From Oxyruncus cristatus (Eukaryota > Chordata > Aves > Passeriformes > Cotingidae): a stretch of DNA of 64,000 nt. Below the pieces are notes generated by a model, which saw only the letters and a list, made by a program, of their open reading frames with translations, made no database searches and was not told where the DNA came from. Shown piece by piece: positions 53,187 to 64,000 of the stretch (its first letter is position 1; the number at the start of each line of letters is the position of its first letter). Location: the NCBI GenBank assembly GCA_013399855.1, contig VXAY01005627.1:325312-389311 (forward strand), in the 5' to 3' direction. The position numbers were made by a program, and so were the translations under genes.

Positions 53187-53202
53187 TTTTTTTTTTTTTT
53201 TT
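53187..53202. repeat. Poly-T run
   Basis: A run of 16 T's lies in intron sequence with no adjacent element that I can recognise. Confidence 0.85.
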
Positions 53203-56200
53203 GCTTACATTGTTTAGAAATAGAGTTTTAAGTATATTGAACTGGTATGGATGTCTCTCAGTAAGGTAAGGAGTGTGAGTTTCTAAACAATATTGAGATA
53301 CAGGATTTGTATAATTGGATAAATTTTTTATTCTATAAGCTGTAGTGGATATGTCAGTCATGAAATATAAAACTGAATTTATTTCATTGCTGACATTATT
53401 TTGCCGTAACAATACTGTATTTGTATTTCACACATTGCTAGATATATCTGTAATAAATTTATCGTTCTTTAGTATCATGATTTGGTTTAATTTTTATCAC
53501 ATAGAACCAAAATTTCATTGCCAATTTTTGTATTTAAAGGCTTGTTAATCTGCATTGATTTCTTAGTTTGGTATGGATTCTGAACTGAAAAATACAGTAC
53601 ATCACTGACTGTTCTATCACCTGACAGCGACTGATAAAGCATCCGTGCAGAAAGTGTCAGAAAAGGTTAATATTTATTGATTTTATGGCGCTACAACCAA
53701 TGTAGTTTTGCCATCAAAGATGTATGGCCACCAGCAATGGAATCTGTAAAATTGCAGGTTGGACGCTAGTTTTTATTATAACCTATGCCAGTATTCTGGC
53801 CTTAAAAAATGACAGATATTTAATTTAAGACAAAAGGCTTTGAATGTGCAGCTGCTGTATACCTGCAACAGGAATTTAGTATTCTAAAATTAAACCCAAG
53901 ACCAGCACTTTTAAAGTTTGAGGCGGTGAGGGCTGGTGGGGGAGAACTGCGCAACCTTGAATTGCAAATGGCAATCACATTTAGCCTTTTCATCCACTTA
54001 ACTATGTGCTATTGATCTGTAGAAGGTGCCCAAGCAAGTGATAGCTGAAATTATGAGCAATAAAGGGCTTGCTTCTTCAAACAAAAAAGTATATAATTAG
54101 CAGGAGCGGAGGTGGGGGCAGAGCCTGTGTTTGGTTTTAAAGGCATTTAAACAAGACGGACTGAGTGCAACAGCAGCGTGTAAGAGTGCACAAGGAGAAA
54201 TCTGGTTGCCCTGAAGCATAAATCCATGGTCTGGTTACAGCTTGTGTGTAAAAATTAGGCGTGCACTCCAGCCTTTACATTTATCTCCATCAGGGTTTGC
54301 CTGACAGAAAGACAATCTGTTGGTTTGCCTACATCAACTAGGGAGAGGAAAATCTTGTGAAGCCTTGGTTCTTGTGAATGCATCCGTAGTTTGCATTTTT
54401 ATTCTATTTTTGATTTAACTGGCTCTTGATATCAACATTTTCGTAACTGGTAGTTCTATTGATACATCAGGAAGGTTTTCAAAAACATGGAAGAGTACTT
54501 GCTGAGGTGCAGAAAATTAGTCCACTAAAATACATATAGAGATGCATAGGGCTTACATAAGCAGGTTTGTAAGGCATATTAGCAGGATCTGTCCCCAGAT
54601 TTTAAGATTCCCTGTTTAACTAGTATTTGCTACAGAATTACTATTTTTATGATACACTTTTTCATGCAGATTTTTCTCCCCTGCTTTCTTTGGGGTTCAG
54701 CATCAGGGACAGCAGTTAACAATGGGTTTGTTTTTGAACAAAACCTAACCATAATTCAGCGGTGAGAAACTCTTATTCTAACATGACTAGTAGAATAAAT
54801 TGCATGGCATACAGTAAACATGCTTTAGATCGCCACTTCTCTGTACCACATTTTTCTGTTGAGCTTTATACCACCAGTTTGTCTGGGTTCTTTTTCCCCA
54901 GACAGCTTACCCATTTTATTGTGCTCATTTAGAGGAAAGAAAAACTGTTTGTCTCCTTGAAAGGCAAGAGAACAGTGAGTGGAAAACTACTTTTATAGCT
55001 AAAATACCATTATAATATATGGCAACTAAAATTCTAAAATTGAAAGAGAAGATACAAGAGAAAATCTTAAATCACTTTTTTAAAGCCACTGACAATTTGA
55101 AATATTCCCATGAAGATTTCTATTTTTTGTCTTCCTTCCTTGTGCTTAGTAAAATGTGATTTTTAGAATGATTGTTACAATAACTTGTTTAATTTCAATA
55201 ACTCAAATAAGATCCATTCCTCATATAACTCCACCTTTTTTATTTTAATGACTGTGTCATTAATCTAACATTTTCCACTTTTATTGGGCTTCATTTTTTC
55301 CCCCTTCTGATCTCTTTAAATTATGGCTATGAAATGGCACACACTGAGCAGTGGCATGGACTGGCTGCATTTTTACATCCCTTTTACCCCTTTAGTCTCA
55401 TGTTTTTAATTTTCAGTACAGCCAGGTGCTGATGACATTGTGGCTATATGGTGTCTGTAAGTGACTTCCAGGCTACAGCTCTGGATGGCAGCTTAGTGAC
55501 AGAAGGTTTTTCAAACACTTTATTTCATTTTTTTTTAAATTAAATATCACTGCTATGAAGTATTTGTTATGCTTTATAACACCTTCACCCCAAAATTGGT
55601 TATTACCATACATAATGATTGATATGTTGTTAGCTGAATTTAACAAATGGTTTTGTGGAATTATTACTCAATTCCTAATGTAATTAATTTTTAGTACCCA
55701 GCAATACAGAATTGAAGCCGTATATTTGTTTTACATGCTTAACCATGAGAAGACTGCATTGCTTAAAACATCATTCGTTGAGTAAATAAAGTTAGTTTAT
55801 TATGAACTTTGCCTACACAAATTTGATACAAAACTAAAGGATAAGGAAGAAAAGAGGTATTTTGAACCATAGCTCGCTGGATGATTACACGTGCTTGCGT
55901 GCTCTCCTTATGCCTTTATGAAATGGTGACGAAAATTAGGAGCCCAGAAACCTCTTATAGTTCAAATTCTACTTGTACTCCCCAGGCTTTGTGGTTGATC
56001 TTCAGATACAGGATATGAAAGGGTTCATCAGGTTAGGATTAGGATTCATGTGCGGTAATGCTGCTCTAAACACCTGTTTATGTGCACTGTGTGTGTGTTA
56101 CCAGTAGTGATGCGGAATCACTGAGTGCCTACAACAAAAGGTACTATTTGCTTATATTTCATGAAAAAGGTTAACATGAGCCAGAAGTTATTACATCGTA

Positions 56201-59069
56201 TTTCAGATCTGAGTCAGCGTATAAAAACAAAACAGCATTATTGAAATCACTGTATGTCTATTTACAGAAAACCTAAAGTAGCAGAGTATTTCCTCGAGAA
56301 CCAGCAGCACAGCTCTGCTTTGGGCACGGAACTGCATTGGTGATCATTAGTGTGCGTGTTACAGTGTTATTGCCGTTTGGGGCAAGTCTGACTCCAGGCA
56401 CCCGTGTGTCAGCTCTTCCTGCCCTGGTACAAATCAGCTCCACTTGGGAACCCCCTTCACTGCTCCGGTGGAGACTGAATCCCAGCTTTTAAAAACAGAG
56501 CATGTGAACTTCAAAGAGCAGTGCTGGGGGCCAGCCCTGACTAACCATCCCCAGAGAAGCCAGGAACAGTATTGTGTTAGTGTAACTCTGGCTCCTGCAT
56601 TGGAGCAGGTTTGCCTCTGGCCGAGCTGCTGTGCAGCTGGGAAATGAGGGGTCTGGGGCCCTCTGCATTTCAGAGCAAAGACTGTTGGAAGGTTTTTGCT
56701 TTATTTAGTTATTAGATGTGGGGGAAAGTACCATCTCTGGAATGCTGTGATGGCAAGAGGTATTTGTGCTGATACAGAGTGGGAGGTGGACAGAAGTTTC
56801 TCCAACCCCGCATAATCCTGCTCACTGCTCATAAACCTGAATGCTCTGTGTCTTGTATGTAGGGAGAGAGAGCCCTTCAAATGGGGCAGGAAGATACCGT
56901 GCTCTTTGGTAAATGTTGCAACTGCCCTCATAGATCTGTGGGATATGCCCTGGCATTTAATTCATGATATTTCTTGTTATCATTTTCTTTAGTTAATCAG
57001 TTGCATTTTTGTTTATCCACAGTCTTCTTCAAGTGTTTCTGCTTATAATACTTCATGAAATAATTTATTCAGGCTTTCTTAAGCTTTCTTGCTAAAGTTA
57101 TAAATTTGATTGCATTGCTCTATTGACTGAAATGTTACAGAGCAGTTAGCTTTTATTGTTTTTGTAGGGTAAAATATGTGATTTTATTGTTCATTTTTAT
57201 ATCTCAGATATCATCTTTTATTAGAATTTTGAACCGTATCATCTTCAGGGTAAGATTTATCCACAGTGCTAAGTACACATTTTCAAATGCTGATTATTTA
57301 ACCTGCAGTTTATCTTAAAAGTTAGATTTTGGGTTTTTTGTACAACCGGGAATGAAGGGTGATAAGTAACCATAATTTCTGTTGCAGTATTTTTTTCTCA
57401 ATAGAGACACTCATAAGAGTTACAATATCCATCCCACTGCTTCTTCTTGCTTAAAGAAGGAAAGAGCAGCAATAACTGTCTGGAGTGTTGTGTCAAGACT
57501 CTGCCCCATCCCTCTTTCATTGCTCTTGGGTCTGGTTATGGCAGGCAGAAGCGAAAAGGTCTCACTCCTGTGTGAATGTATGTAGTCTAAATCACAATAT
57601 TGTAATCGTAATTTCACTCTGCGGTAATTTTGTGCCATTGCATGTGATTGAAGCTGAGATATTAGTATTCATGGTCCCGAAACAAATAATTCAGTCTTTA
57701 AACACACTTTAAACCCTCTTCTCCTCTAGGATTGTTTTATTTTTGATTTTGTTACAAGAAGAGTTTGGACAACTATTTTGTAAATAAATGTCTGTTACTT
57801 ATGTAGTAAGTCTAGATTTCTCATAAGTGCAGCTTTAAAAATACTTGTTGATTTTGCAGTAAATACAAAATCCTGTAAGTGTTTAAAGCCTTAATTAATG
57901 TAACAAATATGTAATATGATCAAATACAACTTTTTCTTCCTAGGTGTTTTGTCTGGAAGACTTATTTGCTTAAAATTCCAAAATTTCTTGTAGACATCTA
58001 AGCCCAAAGAAAGATATGGCAAGTGATACATTTTCGAATATGTCTGGTTTCTGTGAGCAGCTTACTCAAACATTGTGTTTTTTCACCAGCAGCTTTTGCA
58101 CAAATTCAGTTCAATTCAGTATGTGGTACTTGAAAACATTTCCTTAAATTTATATTTAAAATTAATGAGGCCTCACCACAGATAAGATGGGGTGTGGATG
58201 AGTCAGGTGATGTGTTCAGTTTCCCCTTAAGTCATCATCTTTACATTTCTCAACAGTGCAGTGCAGTCAAGTCAATAGTGTTATGGGTAACTTTTAAATT
58301 ATTGACTAGTCAGACTAATATTTAAACATCACTGACAATTTGGGAATTTTGACCCAGACAACCAGTTTTTATTATTGCTGCTGGGGAACAATTGCAATCA
58401 GTGTTCTGAGGTTTCAAGTTGTCATTTGTGTTCCTACAGTAGAAGCAACGTTACTGATAAAAGTGTGCTTTATTCCTTTTTTAGTGTCATTTGAGACAGA
58501 GAAAAGGTTGGGACAGATGCTAAAGAGCTGGTTACATTTTTCAAAGAATGCAGTTATTAATTAATGCAATTCATAAACTAATCTACACAGATAAACTAAC
58601 TCATTGAAACTTCATTGTGATATGGGGGGGAGAGGAGTAGCTGTAATTTTGAGGAAAATGCTCTGTATCTTTTATATCAAACTGAGACAGCAACTCCCTA
58701 TTTTAAGTGTACAGTGAAAATTAACTTCTTGCTTTGCAAAATGACTTTGTGTGTGACTGTGTGTATGTGCACGCCCACATTTGTTAACAAATTCTGGTCA
58801 GTGATGATAAATATCAGGTAGTAAGATTATTCTAATAGTAAGGCTCTTAAAATAAATGGTTGGACTTTTGATGTACAGAAGTAGTAGGCTTTGACAGTGG
58901 AACCTATGAAATTGTCATGAGCATCTTTAACTTTCTAATTTTCCCTTTTAAAAATTTGTAGTGTATTTCATGAGTAGAGAAACAATATTATACAATTTAG
59001 AAACAATCTAGATAATTTCAGATCCATAGCAAGAAAGAGAGGAAATGGGGTAATTTAAGAGAAATTAAA

Positions 59070-59150
59070 GTCCAATTCTGTAAGCATGTTACATGCTTAA
59101 CTACCTTGTAAATTTCCAGCTTCCCACTGAAATTGTATTGGACCCACAGT
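59070..59150. repeat. Degenerate half of an ancient palindromic repeat
   Basis: The stretch CCAATTCTGTAAGCATGTTA, then CATGCTTAACTACC, then CCCACTGAAATTGTATTGG has the layout of the left half and centre of the same old sauropsid repeat class as 29836-29957. The right arm is barely visible. The call rests on recalled pattern similarity and is tentative. Confidence 0.35.
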
Positions 59151-61310
59151 TCAAACTTAGATGTATGGATGAGGCCTCTTTCAGGCTTTGACAGGGAGTC
59201 AATGGAAGGCCCACAGCCAAGTCCCAGCCTCCCAAAGGGCTAGTCTTTCCCTAATGTAGGGCATCTTTTCAAAAGTAAATCGCACCTATTTGGTTGTGTG
59301 GAGACATAGATTAGTAGTGATATGCACTGCTTTTAATAATGTGGCAAAAGGAAATGGAAATGCTGGGTAGGGCTCCATTTCAAAAAAGTAGCTGTGGTGC
59401 ACATCAGGAGTAAAGAGAGCACAGAAATGTGCTCTCCTATTTCAGAGAAAAGAGAGTGTTTCCCTTACTGGTGGCACAACTTGCAGCTGATAGCAGTATC
59501 CCGAAAGAAAGTCTCTTCTGTCATTTCAGTAGAAAACCTAGTCAGCAGCAGCGCCAAATCTAAAATTCTGTCCTTACCAACTGTGCCATTTCATACCTTT
59601 ATTTACTAGTCAAGGATATTAATCTCAAAGAGTGTTTTTTGTGGTAAGGATTGTTGGTAAATACTGTGGACTTCGTTTGAATGAGATCTATAAGCTGGCT
59701 GATATGACTCCTGGAAATAGCTCTAAATTTACGGTAGATGTAAAGATGTACAGGTGTGGTTCACAATACCTCTGTTTCCTTGTGCTCTGTAGACTAATAT
59801 GCAACCATGCCCTTCACCTTAAGCAGACACAGAGTGAAGCTTTGCGTAACTTGTGCTGTTTCAGCCTTTGTACCATAGAGCAGCAGACTGCACAAACGAG
59901 GGAGCTCGGATAAGGTTTTCCTCATTGTCTGAAATTGCTCAGATAGGGCAAATGTAAGATCTGAATAGCCCCTAAAACGTGGCCATTTGTTGCAGGGGTT
60001 GGGTGAGAGGAAGGACAGAGTATTCAAATGGATTTTTTATCAGCAAGAATCATTAGCTGCAGGTGGCCTCAGCTGAAGTAGCTCTGATCATAGCCATCTT
60101 AGAGTGGGAGACATTTGACCTTCATCTAGTCCAGGAAAATGAAGAAATTGGTTAGTCCTCATTCCCCATACATACTTTCTCTGCAGGACCAGGCAGGAGT
60201 TCAGCAGAGCTGACATTTGGCCTCTTCTCCCTTAATTTTAATAGTTGTCTTTGAAAGAAATTGCCAAATTATTAAATGTTTAATATCACAGCACTTAAAA
60301 CATACAATTTTAAAACAGTCATGTATAATATTCTTTTATGTGCATATGTAGTAATGTGCACTTATATTTTCCTTTGTGTTTGATCATTAACAGTTATATT
60401 ACAATGTCAATATATGCTATGAATGATATTTTAAACAAACCTTCTACTGACTTGGCTGTAAACTTGTAAAAAAACATTGGTTTCACCTTAAGGTTTTAAT
60501 TTCCTTATGTTTAGTGTAAAATCAATACTTTAAGAGTGACTAAAATAACAACCAGACAGTATTTACTGCTTTTATGCTGAACATTTTAGATCAGAAGAAT
60601 GTAGGAGGAGTGTCTGAGTTATAATTTAAACATTTATAACCATCATTCTAGTTCATCTGAGAAAGCTTACTTTATTAGGTCTAGAATTACAATCTGTTCA
60701 ATTAAAAGCATTTCTCAGAGAAGTACTCTGAGTAATAAGAAGTATTTTCCTAAACCTTAGACATAAATACTTGAATCTAGTGTAGTCCTTCACCATTACA
60801 AGTCAGGACACAGTTCATTCTGATATCAATAAATTAAGATCAGTTTAAAATTGCTGGAAAAGAATGAATGAATTGTGTCCAGTACATTTTCTTTAAAAAT
60901 AAAGTTAAAAGCCTGAATATGGTTAATGGGGTGTCTGTTCATAGATGTATGAGCTAGATAAAGGGCATTTTGCCATAATGTGTCAGATTATTTTGACTTC
61001 AATTTTTCATGAGGCATGTTAAGTTAAGGTAGTGCCTAATGTGAATAATAGTGACAGAATCTGACCTTTGCATGTGATTTTTTTTCTTTTCTATAATGAT
61101 AGTGAACATCCGAAGTAAACCTTATATCAGCTAGAAAGTACTACTTTTTTGTGTCATTTTTCACAGCGAACCAGTTGGAGTTGGTTTTAAATCTCTTGTC
61201 TCGTGATCGATAGTCTTTCTTCTTTGTCCTGTCTTTACTTTCCAAAACAGAGCATAACTAAACACTTAGGAGTGATCAGTAAACCACTTCTTCAGTGAAA
61301 AGATAGAATT

Positions 61311-61520
61311 ACCACAAAAAAAAAAACACCCCCCCCCCAAAAAACCCACAAAAAAAACCCAGAAAACCAAAAAAAAAAAAAAAAAAACCAAAAAAACCAA
61401 ACAAAAAAAAACAACAACCAAAAAAAAACCACATACACACAAAAAAACAAACAAAAAACCCACAAAAACAAACACAAAAAAACCCAAACAAACAAACAAA
61501 AAAAAAAAGCCAAAAACAAA
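61311..61520. repeat. Almost pure A/C low-complexity tract
   Basis: For about 200 bases the + strand is nearly all A and C: A-runs of up to about 19, a run of ten C's (about 61329-61338) and CAAA/CCAAA units, with only one G and one T before 61509. Long Phe/Gly/Val-rich open frames on the - strand are a by-product of this composition. It is the complementary form of the G/T-rich tracts in the upstream introns. Confidence 0.92.
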
Positions 61521-64000
61521 AGGTAGCTCAAGCTTCCAGCCAGATGGTACAATCATTCTTACACTGACTATACCTCTAAAGTTGTAAATGCTCTGTGGAT
61601 TTCATCCAGCAATGGCAAATTGAGGTAAAAGAGGTAAAAAAGGAGTGAAGGATTACAACTCTGAGTGCATTTCATTTTTGGCCATTTCATTTTGAGGAAG
61701 GCGTTCCAGACTGGTCTTAGTCCTGTCTTTTTGTCTCATAACTTCAGGTTATTTTGCTACATGTCCTTGAAAGAATTCTTTTGTCTGTGTCATAAATCGT
61801 TGCCAACCCTTTCTGACTGCACAGGGTGCACAGAGGTATTGTATTGTCATTCACGCAAACAGGACGTTCTCTGCAGTGATGCTCTGTTTTCATTAGTATG
61901 ATACACCAAAAATTATTTTTAAATACAGGCTGGCATTGAGTTTTATATTTCGCTTTTATATATGCAATATATCTAAACCCGAACATGGGTAGCTTGTAAG
62001 TATTTACTCATGGAAGGAAGCATTATATCCGGGTTTCTAAAAGTCAAATGAAGCCAAGTGAAAACACAAACACTATTTAGTGTTTGGCTTGATCTGGTGA
62101 TGAAGAGAGTTTTGTGAAGCAATCAAAGATTATTTAGTCAAAAAGAGCAAGGCTGTAAAGTAGACAATGTCATATGAACCAAAAGATCTCTCACTCTTGC
62201 AACTGCAGGCTGCTACCAGAATCACCAGCACCAGCAATTTGTGCCTTTATTTGGTGATAAATTAAAGAGGCCTTCCTGAGCTCATACAAGCAGAAAGAAA
62301 TGATCTCAGACGTTTGTGAGTCACACTGTGTCTGATTAAGTTAAAGGTATAGGAGATAAAGAAAACTGCTGCGTGTGGCTATTTCTGATATATTGTGTTA
62401 CTGACACTGCGGCAAAGACAGACATTGTAGTTTTGGCATACAAACACAATGTTGTTTGATCTAACCAGTGATGCTGAATTGGTCAGCAAAAAGCACCAGC
62501 GACAAACTTGGAGCTGAATATACAATTATGGAGTTGACCAACAGTTTTAATGTATTTTCCAGGCAGCCGATAGTGTTTTCCATAGTCCAAGTCTGCTGAG
62601 ACTGCTTCGGTTGCATTTATCATTTCAATAAAGACCAAGTAGAAATTCATATTCTGTCTTCTGTATTTTTCTTGCATTTGACATACTATGATGATGGCTT
62701 TGCTTTGCTTTAAATCCCATTTTATTTCTAGAGATACACTTTTTTCAGCTCTGGGAAGTGATTGAGAAACTTTCTAGCTGGAGTTAGATAACAGTTATAA
62801 ATATTTTTTCATTACTTGCTGCATTCATGCTGTTCCAAAATGGAGGACCATATTGCCCCTGTATGGGGGAGATGTGCTTGCATCCATTAACTTTCCCAGG
62901 GAAGTATTTCTCCTCACCAGACAAGACTCCTTAGGAATACAATACTTCCTGTGGTTGGAGAACTCTTAGTAAGACATCAGAAGCAAGTAACTCAGTTGTG
63001 AACTACCTTCAACAATGTACTAGCTCCAAGTGCAACAAAGCAATTTATTTATTTTGAATAGTCTTATTGTATGCAGTGTCCTGTAGTTTCATCACTGCTG
63101 AACATAGGGGAGGTATTTATGAGTATTATTAGCCAAGTTTCCGAAGACTCTGATGGATCAGTTTTGTTAATAATCAATATTAAATTTGCTTGTGCCCTTC
63201 AGTTGGGACATAAGTGTGTAACATGGTCCGTAAACTTTTAGAGATTTGTGGATACTTTTATGCCCTGTTGATTAATGAATCATTGTATATTGTGACTTCT
63301 TTTCCTGGTATTCATCATGTGTTGGTTTGAGTTGCAACATTTTCTTGCAATGTACATTATTGTATCAAATGAAATAAACCTATATAGGGAGTAATTATAC
63401 TTTTCATAGGCGTATTACTCGTTTAAGTTTAGGCATGCTGATATTTTAAGTGGTTTTCTGAGCAAAGCAGAATGTATCACACCACAGCAGTATGCTGGAA
63501 TAGCATACAGTACAGCCAGCCATTCAACTTTATGCTATGCATTTTCTTGATTTTACTTGGAAGTTAGTACTGGAGTTATATATTGTTGCATTTCAGTTTG
63601 TCTTCAGCATCTCATTAATTAAATAGCTTAATTGTGTTAGCTTTTTTATGTTGTTTGAATTTTATTTTTGTGCTGTTAACCAGGTAATAAATTTGCAAGT
63701 AGATTTTATTTTTTTATTATAGAATTTGTTTAGGTGAGAAAGTTAGTTTGTGATTATCCAGGATAAGAGTTTATAGTATACCAACAGTTCTGCAAAAGGA
63801 CTTAAAGTGAAACAGTTAGTGCTCTATACAATTTCATTCTCTGACTTACTCCATTAATATTTTCTTGTAAGCAAGTCATTAGGATAGTATGCTTTTCCGC
63901 ACCACAACATCTCCCATTAAATTGAATAAAAATGGGGAAAAAGTCTGTAGTGGGCTTTATGGAGTATTTAGCTTTCCCTTTTGAAGTATTTCAGTTCTAC

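Larger units (their letters stand above)
39247..64000 (+). other. Start of a further intron (at least 24.7 kb, 3' end outside the window)
   Basis: The region begins with the strong donor GTAAGG at 39247. The ZNF407 tail should be encoded by one or more sizeable exons, which would show as a long open frame; none is present, so this is intron to the window's end. It holds an imperfect 23-bp tandem duplication (42538-42583), a long T-rich tract (46059-46090), an AT-only-like stretch (47634-47800), an LTR with an internal duplication (48215-49018), a degenerate ancient repeat (59070-59150) and an A/C-only tract (61311-61520). Stretches at about 40420-41060, 53590-54110 and 62090-62660 have mixed, non-repetitive composition and are candidates for conserved non-coding sequence, which cannot be judged without alignment. 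Confidence 0.75.

Noticed and set aside
61266..61556. Three overlapping Phe/Gly/Val-rich frames on the - strand that look like membrane proteins
   Set aside because: They are the translation of the A/C simple tract at 61311-61520 and carry no information.

Overview
The window is AT-rich vertebrate nuclear DNA, almost all intron, and probably from a bird. Three signs point to Aves: a CR1 LINE tail ending in the avian-type ATTCTGTGA motif (35190-35749), an LTR of a type common in bird genomes (48215-49018), and an older CR1 relic of the sauropsid kind (28355-29205). There are no long open reading frames, no CpG-island promoter that I could see, and no RNA genes that I can support.

The only protein-coding content I can defend is three small exons on the + strand: 3281-3364, 11613-11733 and 39068-39246. 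They join in phase across canonical splice sites. Together they encode four consecutive C2H2 zinc fingers and the start of the segment that follows them. The residues and the very large introns fit ZNF407, a large multi-finger nuclear protein, near the end of its finger array. The introns are 8,248 bp and 27,334 bp, and the flanking ones are open-ended. The 5' part of the gene lies upstream of the window and the long C-terminal tail lies downstream.

By region: 1-3280 is intron upstream of the first exon. 3365-11612 is an intron with a GTTTT microsatellite and a stretch with few stops. 11734-39067 is a 27 kb intron that splits one zinc finger between its cysteine pair and its histidines; it carries two CR1 relics, an old palindromic repeat, several G/T-rich tracts and a cluster of hairpins. 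39247-64000 is the beginning of a further intron with the LTR, an almost pure A/C tract of about 200 bp, and a few stretches that look like candidate conserved non-coding elements.

The clearest anomaly is inside the LTR. A 253-bp block is present twice in identical form, with a single N exactly at the junction. This looks like an assembly artefact rather than biology. I did not find a new biological system here. The remaining observations are modest: atypical histidine spacing in the split finger, a possible short C-terminus by intron read-through, and candidate regulatory stretches that need alignment to test.
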